Source: Acanthosoma haemorrhoidale (lineage: Eukaryota; Arthropoda; Insecta; Hemiptera; Acanthosomatidae). Taken from it: DNA of 64,000 bases. The stretch lies in NCBI GenBank assembly GCA_930367205.1, contig OV884012.1, positions 50,985,239 to 51,049,238 of the forward strand, given 5' to 3'. Positions 12,060-25,392 of the stretch are shown here, in pieces (the stretch's first letter is position 1; each line of letters begins with the position of its first letter). Position numbers and translations under genes: made by a program. Under the pieces are notes generated by a model. The model had not been told where the DNA came from, searched no databases, and was given only the letters and a program-made list of their open reading frames with translations.

Positions 12060-15000
12060 TACCTCATAAGTGGGATAGAATACTCTGCCTGTTTGTAAAA
12101 TATTTGGTTATGAGCTATATTTTAACTAGATTCACTAAATGCAAAAACTATAATTAGAATCCGTTCTTTGCATCAAGTTGTTTTCATCGTGCTGAATTAT
12201 TCCATAGTGAATCATATTCTCCGTGGCTTGAGGGATTGAATAAGGTATCAGTCACTTTCATCTGCGGTAGAGTTGGCTGGCTCTGGCCCGAGCAACTAAT
12301 TAAAGCCAATTATATTTTCCATTAATGATATCATCCATAATTACAAGTTATTTTACTTTACTTTCTCAACGAGGTTGTTTCGTAAATGAGGAAGTTTCCG
12401 CCTGAACTGAAATGCTATCCGTTCAAAAGGCATATCTGTTTCGGAAAAAAAAAAAAATCAGTGGCCTAGTTATGGATCTACGAAGATGAGATAGATTACA
12501 TAACTAAAGCATTTAATGACAAACACCATACAGCCATGATCCTTCTGAACATAAAAAAGGCTTTATGTACTGTTCGGACCATATGACATACAAACTAATA
12601 TCAACCTCCCTCTTTCTCTCTAATAGACACTTAGTTAAATTTAGCTGAATCTTAAACTTACTAATTTTGTAACGTCTTTTCCTTAAGTTCTTTCCGTTCC
12701 ATTCTTTCACCAACTCTTTTTAATTTGCACAGTGTTGACCTCCCAAAACATCCGAAAATAGAAAGATCTGTACGCCGGTGACACTATGATAATTTTTATA
12801 TACACCTTAACATAATTCGATTCCGTTGCAAGCGAGACTCAGAAGAACATACATATATTTTTCAGTAAATGGAACATACAAATTAACGAGTTCATAACTA
12901 ACTAATAGTTGTCACAAAAAGAAGACCCTATTAGACTACAATCACCTCATTAATAACACCCCAATCTCGTGTTCCAGATCTGTAAAGTAATTTGTCTTAA
13001 AACTAAATAAAATCCATTTATAAAATATATTAATAATAAAATAAACAACGTTATCTGGGTCATTTACAAAATGTTTCTTTACATAAAAAAAAAAATCAAA
13101 ACGTTTACCTAAAAATAAGCTATTTCTATACATATCAGTAATATGCTCCATTCTGACACCCCCCCCCCCCCATTATGGACTTCTTCCAGCTAACCAAACT
13201 ACAGGAAACAACCCAAAATCAGGGCATGAGGATTATAAAAGTGTTCCCAGGTAACACGACAATACCTCAACTGTTACCTGTCTTTCAATTGCAAACATTA
13301 GAACAGCGTGTATACATTTAAACAGTAAAACGTCCCAGTAACATTCATCGGGGAAGCATTATTTGGAATATAGTTTTAATGAAGGGTTTATTTATTATAA
13401 ACAAAGTTATTTATTATTGTTTTATCTTGTTATTGAGTATGTATTATTAGTATTATATAATTTATTTTCCTTGCTAATAGAAAATGTTAACATTGTTAAG
13501 GTTATGAAAAATATAACGTGAGAAGAAATACCAAACCATGTATATAATTGTTAATTCGAATGTGTAAAAAATGCCAATAAAGTTTTTATCTGTACATCTA
13601 AGAGAAATGAGAACGAGCTCGATTAAATGGACCTCACTCCATTAATAATAGCGTGGAACAAACACAAATTAATTAATGAATTTTACTGGTTGGAAATTAG
13701 AACCAAACCCTTCCTTGTCTTTACGTTTCAGACAAATGGACGTTAAATTGACATAAATCTATTAAGCTTATTCCCCCTACTACTACTTCTAGTCCCACTA
13801 CTTCTAAAAGTTATTTTTGTGTAGTTTCTCCTCTAGGAGTATCATTTGTTACTATTCTTAAATTTCGCCATTCAGTGTTTTCTATAGTACACCTATAAAA
13901 AATAAAACATAAATTAAATGAATGATCACCGGGGATATCAATATCAGACACCTAAACCATAATAAACAACTTTCACAGGTGAACAAGCTCAACTTTTGTT
14001 TGTTTAGTGAAATGAAAAAAATCGTAATGTATAATTAGAAATTATATTATATTGAAATTAGAAATCGTAAAGTAGTATTATTCCTTCAAAAATTATGATA
14101 TCATCTGATTTTGGTAAATCCGATTAAATTTGTCTAATTTATTGGTATTTATATTTACACATATTGTACGAGATGCCCAGTTGTGAACCATTGCATTATC
14201 AAGTATTTCACACGTACATATTTTTATTCGCGAGTTTGATAGTTTGCAGAAGATGGAATAGCAATAAACATTATGATTATGCTTTTAATATCTGATTATC
14301 GATTAAAGATTGGCTTACATATTTTTCTTTCACTATTGAAAAATGGGATGACAATTAAAAAGCATACTATCTAAGTTATTAATTCCTGTTGAAAGAATCC
14401 TAAAAAAAAGAAAAAATTGAAGAAACGGAGACTATTTTGTGTATTTATTTTATCAGTTTTCAGGGATATTTGGATTCCGATTGTTAAAAAGATATGGTAT
14501 GGAATTTGCTATCTATGTTTGTATAAATTCCTGGTGTCCTTTATTTTCATGTTCGGTATGGCATTTCAATTAAAAATATTTAAGAATCGAAACGTGCCAG
14601 TTGATAAAATGGAGATATAACCTTTTATTCACTCAACCACTGCCTATATAAGATAAATACAATAAAGGTGGCCCATCAAATTGTCTTCATTTGTTTATAA
14701 CTAATACCGATTTCTACACAATAATCATCAGATACATTTAATAAAAATTGTATAAAATTTTAAGTTTAGTCTACCACACAATTTAGGGTTTCAGATATCT
14801 TACTAGATACTCTTCTTTTATAATTTTGATTGAATTAGTTTTAGTAGCATAAAAATTAAATACATATTAAAAAATGATACACAATTCTGATTTTATGAAT
14901 TTTTTTAATTTATGTTCACTAATCCCCATACCTATTTTAGTTATTATTATTCAGCATGTATAGTCCTTTAATTTAGTTAACTATTCAGTATGCTCTATTT

Positions 15001-16130
15001 TTTTTAACTGTTTAATACAACTTATTTTTCACTTTTACTTTTTATTACTTATATTTTTATCATAGTTATAGCACTAATTGGTACATACTATGCAATAGAT
15101 CATCCCTCTAAGGAAATCACAGGGTTGATTTACACTCGGAAATACGATTTTAATGACAGTTTTAATATCTTTGTACAACGGTTCAAAATTACATATTATT
15201 ATTATGGGTGACAAGGCATTTAATCTGATATCCTACGTATATATTAGGGGAATACTTTTTTTTTAACTATCAGGTAATTAATTATAACCCGTTGTAATTA
15301 AACATGGTACTTTAATTTATTTTCAGTTATACAATTTATTGTTTGTTTAAGTAGGATCACGTGACTGTTAGTCCTAGTTCAAGGTTGAATGTGGTAATCA
15401 TTTTGCATTTGTCTAGTCTTAATCTTAACTTATGTACGGCGATCATTCATTATTGTTTTAGTTTTTTACTTTTTCTTAAGGTATACGTTAATAATTACCA
15501 TCTCAATTAGGAAATATTTTTACTAGGTAGGAATTTATACATTTTAACGTAAATTTATAATCCATTCTATTTGGAAAATGCAAATAAACAACTCCTCGCT
15601 TGTAACATTGTAAGCGAAAAACAAAATATGTATAAGATACACTCATATCATTTGTCTGATACCATCTGAAACGTTTTAAATAATTACTTGATCATTTGAG
15701 AAACGATTGCACACAAACGTTCTATTATGATCTGGCAAAATGGCTGTCTAAAAATCTTCTTGAACAAGTCCTGATAGATTTCCCACAAAATGGTGCCTAA
15801 ATGGGCTTTAAATAATTGCTGAAAAAGTATAATGAAGTACCTTTAACTCTGACAAATGCCATTTTGTAATTACAATATAATAATCATAATATAATTATAA
15901 TATATTTACGACAATTCATAAGACATTCCAGGAGTTACTAATTAATAACAGCTATGTTAACAAAATCAAAGTGAAAAAAATGTCTTAAAATGAATTTTGA
16001 ATTAAATGAATTCAAAACCAACTTATCACCTTAAGGCTTGAGATGTTTACTGGAATTCGTCGATTTAAAAGTACTGTGAACATGAAAGGCATAGATACTA
16101 GGCGTTGAATATTCGAGTGACTACAAGTCT
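12060..16130. other. AT-rich stretch, no gene recognised
   Basis: No coding motif seen on either strand. It holds a 13-base poly(C) tract at 13,159-13,171 and a CAGGTAAC/GTTACCTG inverted repeat at 13,248-13,280. Confidence 0.5.
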
Positions 16131-16217
16131 CGCCTCTGAAAGGAACCATTCAGTTGTCCGTCCTTGTTTGATTTTTCTCCTTTGGCGAGGTGAGGCCCTG
16201 CTGCAGAGGTGTAGGTA

Positions 16218-16451
16218 ATGGGTCTCCCTTGGCAGCTACTATGTCCCGCACCCTTGTCACTTGTTGAGTCTGTATGTTTTATACATCAGGCTCCCACCGT
16301 CTTACCCTTTTCGATGTTTATATTGATTCCTTCTATCCATCATACCCCTCCTGAATCTCTAATATATCCCATCACTGCTTTCATGAACCAACTCTGGGTA
16401 GATTTCTGCCTCTACTTGATGTTCTCTATCCGAGGAACATGTTTCCGTTAA
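16218..16451 (+). CDS. Weak open frame in a GC-richer patch
   Basis: A 77-codon frame from an ATG sits in a patch (about 16,130-16,450) that is GC-richer than its surroundings. The product would be hydrophobic and proline-rich (for example QLLCPAPLSL) and does not resemble any family I know. There is no convincing splice site or promoter. The patch may instead be part of an unrecognised repeat. Confidence 0.15.
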   Translation: MGLPWQLLCPAPLSLVESVCFIHQAPTVLPFSMFILIPSIHHTPPESLIYPITAFMNQLWVDFCLYLMFSIRGTCFR

Positions 16452-16459
16452 CTGATTTT

Positions 16460-19400
16460 ATAAAACGTTTGTTCAGGCTAAATAGAGATAGAGAGGTAGA
16501 CGAATTTCTGTATTTAAAAACGTTTATTTTTTAGCGATCCCTTGATTAAAATATAAAAGAGAAAAGAAGACAAAACAAGTAATATAAAAATAATTCATAT
16601 TACAGCGTTTAAGTTGAGGTTTAATTTTTTCTTAAATTAAAATTTATGTGTACTTCCATAACATTTTATTCATAACCAAGACCAATGTTAGTTTTTGTTA
16701 GGATTGCATATTATCTAACACATGATTATTTTTCTTAAGTAAATACTGGAAATAAATTGATTTGAATTAAAAATACAACAAATCACAAACCTACGTAAAA
16801 AAATAATGTATACAGCAATACAGTTTCTCATACAGTACATTTAACTTCAATAGCAAGGTAATATCTCGATATAGTATTTGTATTGCATGGATATTTTCTC
16901 TTAAAACAAACACACAAAAAACAAATTAGAACCATATATGAATAAGGTCTAAATAAATTTTACATACATACCTGGTTAAAATTATATATATATATATATA
17001 TAATTATGTGATCATAATTTTATATAAGATTTACAAACTTAACCGGTCAAAACTCATAACTGGTTAAATTGAATCGAAAGAATATTAACGAAAACGTAGC
17101 CACAAATCATATTTGTTTGTTATATCTACAAACTTTCACAGGTACTAACAAATTTTTGTACACTCAAAAAAAGTAATGGAAAAGAAGAATGATATCCCGT
17201 TTAAGCAGATGCGTGAGGTTTAAATGAAGGCGAAGGAAAAGTTTAGAAGTATATAGTAGTTAACGGGATTTGCAGGAGTTAGTTTAGAGCTTGCAAGATT
17301 TCAAATATGCGCAGTAAATATGAGCTGGAGTTTGCAACTGGGATCTGTTAACAGGGAACATAGATGTGGCAGAAGGGTCAAATTAGGAATAAGGTTGTAA
17401 GGCTTGCCTTTTAAGGTTGGTCTTGAAACTCAGATAAAATGATACCCCTTCTCGTGGAATAAGTTAAGTCAGATGACCAAATAATCATACAATACAAAAT
17501 ATGAGAAAAAAGTGTGATAGTTTAAACAAATGTATAAACGTCTAACTTGGAAAGGAGCTTTCAGCATAAATGTATCCTCCAGTATTGTCGTTTGTGAGAG
17601 AAATTCAAAACATGAATAAATAAAATGCAGGCCTCAAGCACCTCAAGGCTTGGTCATGCCAAATGGAGAGTTGATTTTAATACTTTCTTTTATCCAATTA
17701 TTTTTTTTTAAGTCATCATGAGTGAGAAGGGTTAACAAAAAAAAGTAATATTGCTTTTATTGAAAATAGTAAAGGGAGTGAACGGTTAATAATTGAAAAA
17801 TCTCGATCACCTGAGCATTTTTTAATTTTTACTATGCTAATACTTTCGACATAGTGTTGTCTTTAACAGGCCGTGCAAGAGGAACAGGCAGACTGCTTAA
17901 TATTTTATTTCCCTTCCACTACGTGACATCGACAGTCAGATATTGAAAATTTCTCAGAGAATGGCAGGATCATTTTCCGAACAAAATATCAGTCTACACT
18001 ACCGTCAAAGGACCTATCTGGGAACTGAGTCAACAATATTGAAGATAATTACTACATCAAAGACCATCACAGCCAGGAATTTGTAATTAATTCACCAAGA
18101 GTAATAATTAAATGAGCTTTCAGAAACGAACTAGTCACTTACTTGTGACGAAGAAGACCTTACGTGACGAAAGATTACGTACAATTATACTTCCTGACAG
18201 TTGAATTTATATTTGGAATTTTGGTTATACATTGAAAAAAGAAAAATGCTCCGTTACTTTTTTTTTTTTTAATCTTCTCTTTAAAGGCGATTTCGCACCA
18301 TAACAACTTGACCCTTGCCAATTCTTGGACCTGGGAAGCATCCTCATCGTGCCTAATAATTTGCAGGCTTCAATTCCTCAACTAAATATATAATACTGGA
18401 ACAATCTTCTTCGGTTTGATCTCAAAGCCTCTTCTTCAACACTGCCCTAATTGCTTAATTTATGTAATGTTTTCTTCAGACCTTTCAGAACATAAAAATT
18501 TACTCAGTCGAGATACTATTGGTTAGATGTTGGTTTTATGGCCCACAATAATTCAGCCAGTCAAAAATAATTATAATTTTCTGAACAGTGCAGGATTATA
18601 AAATTAACTCATTAATACAGAACGCTTTTCCTGATTGGGAAATGAGAATTATTAATTATTTACATATTTTAATGTACTTGAATTTAAAATTAGACTTGTT
18701 AATTATAACATACTATAAAGTAGTACGAAGGCCAACAATTACAAATCAAGTAAGGCTGAAAATTTAATAAAATATTAAGAAGTATTTATTTATTAACACA
18801 TTAAAAATGATGAAGACAAATACTATCTTAGTGCATTAATTTTTAATATTATAATGTTACAAGTTCAATTCATTACATTTTAATGTTAAAATAATTTTAA
18901 TTAGTCTACAAAGAATTAAAAGAAAAAATCGCGCCTTCCAAAGGAAATCATGTGGAATTAGAACTTTGTTCTGCCAACGCAATTTTCGTTAATTCATCAT
19001 ATTTATTTTTTCTCGTTATAGTTTTCTTCATATCGAACAAGTACTTTCAAAACGTCATATCACTCTGTCTCATCGGGTGGCCTAGCGAAAATGTTTCCAT
19101 ATGTAACAAATATATCACATAAACATACAGCACAGTTAGGCAATTTCGAGTTAGTGCACGCAAAGCCGGACGGTCTTGCAGGTTTAGTAGGGGGGACTTG
19201 TTGCGCAGATGTTTTTCAGCCTTAGGCTTACGTTGATCCTGACAGACAACAAATGGGCTATAATGTTCTGAATTGAGCGATGATTTAGACGACTAAAGGT
19301 AATACTTCAGTGTTACAGTACATAAAAAACAAGGCCAGAATTTAAAAAACCATCAATATTTCAATTTGTTACTTGGGCATCAAGTTATGGGCTCCGGTGA

Positions 19401-20400
19401 ATAAAAGCAAGTTAAATTACATACAATAGTTAATTATATTATGCATGATAAACCCTCTTGCATTTACTAAACAAGATTTATATTCACTAGAATTTGATCT
19501 GCTCGTAATATTTTTGGATTTAACTTAGAGGCAGGTGGTATCGGTAGATTCTTAAACAAGCACTGTGATTTTAATCTAGATATAATTTTGATTACTAAAT
19601 GTAATTAGCATTTTTTTTGTACTTTAGGTTTTCCGGTTTATCCTACATGGACATCATATTTTCGTGATAGTCCTTCATTGCAGTGATCTTTGCATCTCCC
19701 ATGTATGACTATGTCCCCTGCATTAGGCCACATTAAGTAAATAGGGACATCTGCGGAGAAAAAAAATATAAGGAAGAAGTTTGATAAATTGATCGCTTCA
19801 TTATTCAAACAATTAATTTTTCATAAGACGATTCATTGTCTTTAATAAAAAACTTTCAGAAGTTAGTAACATAATGAAAAGATCACAGTAGAAGTGAGAG
19901 GTTTATTAATTAAATGCAAATATTATTTTTATGAAATCCATCTTAAGAAAAAACCTAGCAGCTCTTTATTAGAATTCGATTATCAAGTTGTCACTATTTT
20001 GCTTTCATCTCCCTATAAATCTTGTTATTTAGCTATTGAAATTCGATAAACAGAGAACGGTTTATCGACGTCAATATTTTGTAATTGTGTAAAAGAGATT
20101 GCATGATATCTATGGTGGTCATGAAAAACCAGATAGGTCTAAATCATTGCCACAGATATAGCACAGTGTATTAATATTGATGACTACAACCACACTAAAC
20201 GATTTTAACTATAACAGCAGAAATGAATAAATAGAATATCTAGCAATGGGAAATGGATACCCTATTGACTGCATATATAAAATCATGAGGAAGATGGAGA
20301 TCAAAAAGAGGACATAGCTGACATATTCGACGATGTGTATTTGAATTTTAGAGTCATTATGAGTTTCCCACAGCCACTAAAATTTTAACAATTTAAAAAT
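16460..20400. other. AT-rich stretch, no gene recognised
   Basis: Apart from the TA microsatellite there is only low-complexity AT-rich sequence. A GC-richer patch at 19,140-19,240 reads open on the minus strand, including the peptide RKPKAEKHLRNKS, but has no recognisable family and no clear exon boundaries. Confidence 0.4.
16983..17002. repeat. (TA)10 microsatellite
   Basis: Uninterrupted TA dinucleotides for 20 bases within an AT-rich stretch. Confidence 0.85.
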
Positions 20401-20424
20401 ATATATATATGTTCAGGGCAGGAG

Positions 20425-20506
20425 TGGAGCTCAATGGTAGTAGAACAATCTCATGTCCAAATAAAGTATAATAAGTCAACCGAAGGGCGAAAATTCCTCC
20501 TAGAAA
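20425..20506 (+). repeat. Degenerate tRNA-like sequence, possible SINE head
   Basis: GGAGCTCAATGGTAGTAGA matches a tRNA A-box/D-arm well. About 45 bases later GGGCGAAAATTCCTCC is a poor B-box. No clean cloverleaf can be drawn. A decayed tRNA-derived SINE or tRNA pseudogene fits best. Confidence 0.25.
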
Positions 20507-20519
20507 CAGCGGGCATCGC

Positions 20520-22500
20520 ATTGACTCGTGTTAATTTTCTAAGAAAAATTCTAAGAATCACAGAAACCGTGTGTATCTTGGTGAGACTTGGGGTCAATAA
20601 GCACTATTCATGACAATATATTTGCCAAAGTTCAGTTAGCAAAGGAGTATTATAAGTATCAGTTACACATTATAATCTGTCATGCAGGCAATAAAACTGT
20701 TTTTTTACCAGAATGTAAGCGGGTGTTTCGGTATAAGTCCTCTTCAACAGACTATCATGAAAAGGCAAATCAATATTCTTTTGACGAGTGCGTCACCCCA
20801 CTCCTTCTTCCCAGGCTCGAGGAACCACCGGTAATTATAATGGTGAAAATAAGAGTGGTTACAATGACCAAACAAAACAAAAGTTGGAGCTGGTTAAACC
20901 TCTCTGAGGAAAAGGTGTATTTGTAGGTCGAGCTGGCCGCTATGTATTAATATTAACCCCATACCATTCCCAATACATCCTCATAGAGCTCATATGGCCT
21001 TAGATTACATGAGAGGTAGCTGAAAAAAATGTTTCTTTTAAAATGAGAGAATTTTGAAATGAATTTTAATGTTCAACTTGTTAGACGTTGAGAGCATTGA
21101 TAGTGTTAATTGAATTGATGTTAAGTTTTATTTACAAATAGTGTAGGTATTTAAAAACTTGGTCTGATCAATCAATTACGTCAAAACTTGGAAATGATGG
21201 CTAAAAGATTCCGAACTTTTCGTCAGTGAATGCCGAGCTAAGATGTGGACCGATGGTTGGCAACACCGCAATTTCTCAGACCCACCTAATTTCGTGTCCA
21301 CTGCTATAGTATTGTTTTCAATTTCCTACAAAATGGTTCACTGCACCCTTATCAAGTATTATATCTTTGACCCTGAATGCACCTTTTTCAAGTGACGATG
21401 ACTCTGAAATATCTTCCAAGTGGATTATAAAAGGTTGTCACCAATTCTTCTTGATCCTGAAACTTGGGACTCCAAGCCTACTGTTTTTCTTCTTTTTCTA
21501 TATCCTCTATTAACTGAAATAGTTGCAAACACATCTCCAAAATTCGTCATTGATGAGATATTCCATTGGTATAACCATGATCCAAATACTACTGTTATAA
21601 TGTTTTGTTGCCATTGTGTCAATGTTTATACACCTGCTATTGCTACAGCAATCCCTCTTCGGGCACATCAAGCAGGCTTAATTTGTTTGCCTTGCCGAGA
21701 TAACGGTTTCGGGGTTAGTATTTCCTACCATATACAGGGGCTACATTTCAACGCCACACCCCGGGGAAAAATTTCCACCTACACGCCTATAATTCTCTCC
21801 TCTCAGTGCTGGATCAGGAATTAGAGCAGCTATTCGCCAGCCTGTGCAATCAGCGGTATTTCAACAATCCAAGGCGATAAACAAGGTAAGCAAACAGTGG
21901 ATAGCAACCAACCAAGGAGGAGGACAGTTTCCGGTTTCTGATTAACTCGGCTAGGATAGTTTTTATCCCATTGCCAGTAAATATAGGCCTCTTATGATTT
22001 ATGCTGATCTTCATGTTTATTATTGAACTATTGGTCTACGAACAGTAGTGAATTCCGGGTTTAACAATGGAAATCTGATTTGGTTCCTGGGCCTTCCCAT
22101 TACTTTTTTGAGAGGATAGATCTGGTATTGGTTTAAAAGAGAAACAGTTGGATAGACAATTGACAATGACTAATCTAGTCCCTCGTATCTAAAAATGTCT
22201 ATATTCAAAACTGACGAATAAAAAGTTTGTTTATCTTAAAGGTTCCCAGTAGTTGATTATTACATTCATAAAACATTATGACTATTAATCATTTATCAAG
22301 TCTTTAAGGAACCTAGCCGAACTTTCATGAAGAATATTACTTTAAAAGATGTGCACAAAGTATTAAACTCAAGTTATTGTTAAAAGTTTCAGCACCCCCT
22401 CAGACGCTATGCCTAATGGATTTCCTCAAACCTAATTGATAATCATATGACGTTCTGCTCCTCTATTGAAAACTTGTGCATTGCCGTAGATTAAACCATT
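20520..22500. other. No gene recognised
   Basis: Two longer frames exist (20,588-20,926 and 21,420-21,824, plus strand). They begin with TTG and GTG, not ATG, have no motif and no splice context, so I do not call them genes. Confidence 0.4.
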
Positions 22501-22514
22501 AGCTAAAATTTCCC

Positions 22515-23040
22515 ATATCTCTGGATGGACTAAATGTTCCCTCTCTTGGAAACCTCATATCTCTCAAATCTCCCAATGGACTATAGGTACCCTCTCCTGG
22601 AAACCCTATTTCTCCCAAATCTCCCGATGGAATATAGCTACCCTCTCCTGATATTCCTATATTTCCAAAATATCATGACAGACTATAGGTATCCTCTTGG
22701 GAAACCCTATTTCTCCCTAATCGCCGGATGGAATATAGGAGCCCTCTTCCGGAAACCCCAAATCTCTTGATGGACTATAGGTACTCGTTCCTGGAAACCC
22801 TATTTCTCCCAAATCTCTTGATGGACTATAGGTACCCTCTCCTGATATTCCTATATTTCCAAAATATCCCGACGGACTATAGGTATCCTCTTCCGGATAC
22901 CCCATATCTCCCAAATCTCTTGATGGACTATAGGTACCCTCTCCTGATATTCCTATATTTCCAAAATATCCCGACGGACTATAGGTATCCTCTTCCGGAT
23001 ACCCCATATCTCCCAAATTTCTTGATGGACTATAGGTACC
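22515..23040 (-). repeat. 51-bp minisatellite reading as 17-residue protein repeats
   Basis: About ten tandem units of 51 bp alternate between two types, giving a 102-bp higher-order unit in the best-preserved part (22,800-23,035). On the minus strand each unit encodes 17 residues: one type reads like ISGEGTYSPSRDLGDMG, the other like YPEEDTYSPSGYFGNIG. The invariant core is TYSPS, with acidic, Gly and aromatic residues around it. The frame is open from 23,016 to 22,717. It is then broken near 22,700 by a stop and one missing base, but resumes in phase to about 22,510. On the plus strand the same DNA also reads open, so coding is not proven. A consensus donor (GTAAGT on the minus strand, 23,095-23,100) lies just upstream. 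The period, a multiple of three, suits a structural or cuticle-like repeat protein, but a non-coding satellite is possible. Confidence 0.75.
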
Positions 23041-23119
23041 CGCTCCAAATGCCCGTGAATCCTACTCGCGGATTTCTGGACATTTTTCATCCTTACTTAC
23101 CTTCAAAAGTCCCCTGCAT

Positions 23120-25230
23120 TGTTTATTTTATTCTAAAGCCATTATTTTGTATACATATTAGTTTGTAATTATTTTACCCTCATTATTATTGTAATTTTTT
23201 TATTTTTTATTTTTAAATGTCACATGGTTTTCTATTGAATCTATGATTGTATAATTTTTTTTTGTTATTATTACAATAAATAGTTCAATTATTTTTTTAC
23301 AGGAAATTTTTATAAAATGTATTCTTTCTTTTCTAACAGAGGTTTAAACTTTATTTTGCTAAGATTTTTCTCGATAATTTAATTTATATATGTGTTCCAT
23401 GTTATTATCCATAGCCCCATAATTAAGTTGTTTTTTCTACTACGTTCTGATAATATTTCAAGACCATTAGCTTAATTTTTTTCAATAACACGTAATAAAT
23501 TAATAATGGCATTATTTATCACAAATTTCATGGTAATAAAGATTATTTATGAATGGAATTGTGGTTTCCTTTTTTTCTGGGAGTGATGTTCTTGGTTGTA
23601 CTTAGCTTTGTCTCCTCTCTTTAAATTCAAAACAATTCTATTCTACAGACCTGCACTTTATGTTCACCAGCATCAGTTATAGACATTAAGTTCTGTGTGA
23701 TTCATATAAATATTTTAGCATGAATGACAACTAAACTTACTCCGATTGTAAATATGTTTGTACAAACGATTTTACTGTCGTACGTTTGAAAAGGAGGCTT
23801 CAAACCTTTAAAAATATAATATTAAAAAGTATATTTTCCTTTGAGTGATTATAGTAGGAAGAAACTTGCAATTTATGTCACAAGGGTTTTCAAGTGAAGA
23901 CCCGCGTTTACAAAATGACCACAGTTTTGATTGGACGACTTCATTAAACGAGATACTAGGCTTAAATTATTAGTCAATCGTTTGTTGTCAAACCACTAGG
24001 GCAGTGGGTCTATCAGAGATACTCACTTTTATTTAAATTAAGCCATGTCACACATATAAATAAATGTCCAGTCAATCACTTATCATCAATCACTTCATAG
24101 GCTGGAATTTTCTAAAAATTATATTGGATAGATGATGACTCACTCGATCTGAGGTGAGAATTTAACTAGGAATACCCAATGTGAAAATGTATGTAGGAAG
24201 TTGAGGAGAAAATATCGGAGATGAATGTTGAAAAGGAACGCGTTGCTGTGTTTGAATGGGGTCATTATAGGCAAGCAAAAGTCCTTTCTTTCCCCGATGG
24301 GCGCTGAACCAACTTCATCCGGATACAACTTCTTCAAGTCAAACTTCTAGATTTGGCAGCTTTCAAAAGTAGCAGGGGATTCTGGAAAAATATAAACAAA
24401 TCTCATATGTTCGTAGAAAGAGGAGTAGGTGTTTTTTCCACATACTTTTGCAATTCGTGACCATATTGTTATTATTTTTTTTCGGTCCACCACGATCATG
24501 TCTTATTCATATATTATAGGGCGAGTCACTTGTGTTTTCTTATTATTTTAACCCATTTTTGCAATTATTCTCTTCATGCAAGCTCTATTATGGCAGCATT
24601 GTATATATATAATATATATAATATGGGAGCTCCTCTCATATCCCTCTCCCTAATAAAATATTAGGTGTGCAATGTCGAAGAATCATCAAGTATTTGTGAT
24701 GGATGCACGGGAAAAATTGACTATTCCGCTAACACCAGATATTTGCAAACATTCAAAAATGTACATTAAAACGTGGCAATTTTATTGCAAGTGTTCAGAA
24801 TCAGATAGCATAACCCAAACATTGCAGCATTATTCAAATACTAACAATCTATGGGTGGGGGGGTATAAATACCACTGACATCATAAAAGATGATGTCTGC
24901 TAAATCAGTTATTATTTAATTATTCAACGCATTATTCAGTCCTGTGAAACAATAGCAAGGCTTCGCCCACTAGGGGACAGCAGAGCAGTGCTAACGCTAG
25001 ACCAACATCGGAGGAGATTAGCATTCAACCGGTGTAAGAGGAGAACGAAATCAATTGTTCGGATCTTGATGTATTGGCTTGCTAGCGAGCCTAGGGTTCT
25101 ATTCAGGCTTATTGTACCGTATAAGAGGCGAAGAAATTCTGGATTTCTCGATGGTTGGGATCCATATCGCCTGGCGAAAAAAGGAACTGCAAAGCGGAAG
25201 AATTATAGAACATCTTGTCTGATGATAGCT
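23120..25230. other. AT-rich stretch, no gene recognised
   Basis: Low-complexity AT-rich sequence including TA-rich runs near 24,600. Short open frames (for example 24,672-24,878 plus and 24,988-25,236 plus) lack any motif. Confidence 0.4.
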
Positions 25231-25237
25231 CAATGAT

Positions 25238-25392
25238 GATGAGTTCAAGAATGTAGGGTATGTTAAGATCGTTGTGAAGGGTTTTGTTGCTGAAATAATA
25301 AGCCACATTTACTATTGTTCTCAGGACTTTTGATTGAAAGGATTGGATTGCGTATCCAAGCTTGATGTTCTACTATTTTGCTGTCGACTCTG
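25238..25392 (-). mobile_element. Family B retrotransposon fragment
   Basis: About 155 bp collinear with the C-terminal coding part of the family B copy at 47.4-47.5 kb. It includes the phrases GAATGTAGGGTATgTTAAG and GAAGGGTTTTGTT and ends at the position equivalent to TTTTGCTGTCC. No 3' tail is present, so it is an internal scrap. Confidence 0.65.

Noticed and set aside
20588..20926. 112-codon plus-strand frame
   Set aside because: Starts with TTG, and there is no recognisable domain. Treated as chance.
21420..21824. 134-codon plus-strand frame
   Set aside because: It starts with GTG, which animal genes do not normally use. The first ATG is about 60 codons in, and there is no motif or splice context.
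23095..23101. Minus-strand GTAAGT donor with an upstream ATGCAGGGG start as the first exon of the repeat protein
   Set aside because: The implied intron before the repeat would be only about 39 bases, and joining the exons does not give the repeat frame. Noted only as a nearby signal.
22728..23168. 146-codon plus-strand open frame across the minisatellite (DYRYPL-type repeats)
   Set aside because: It is the reverse reading of the 51-bp repeat. Any repeat whose unit lacks stops stays open on both strands. The minus-strand peptide has the better-conserved motif, so I describe the array once and do not call a second gene.
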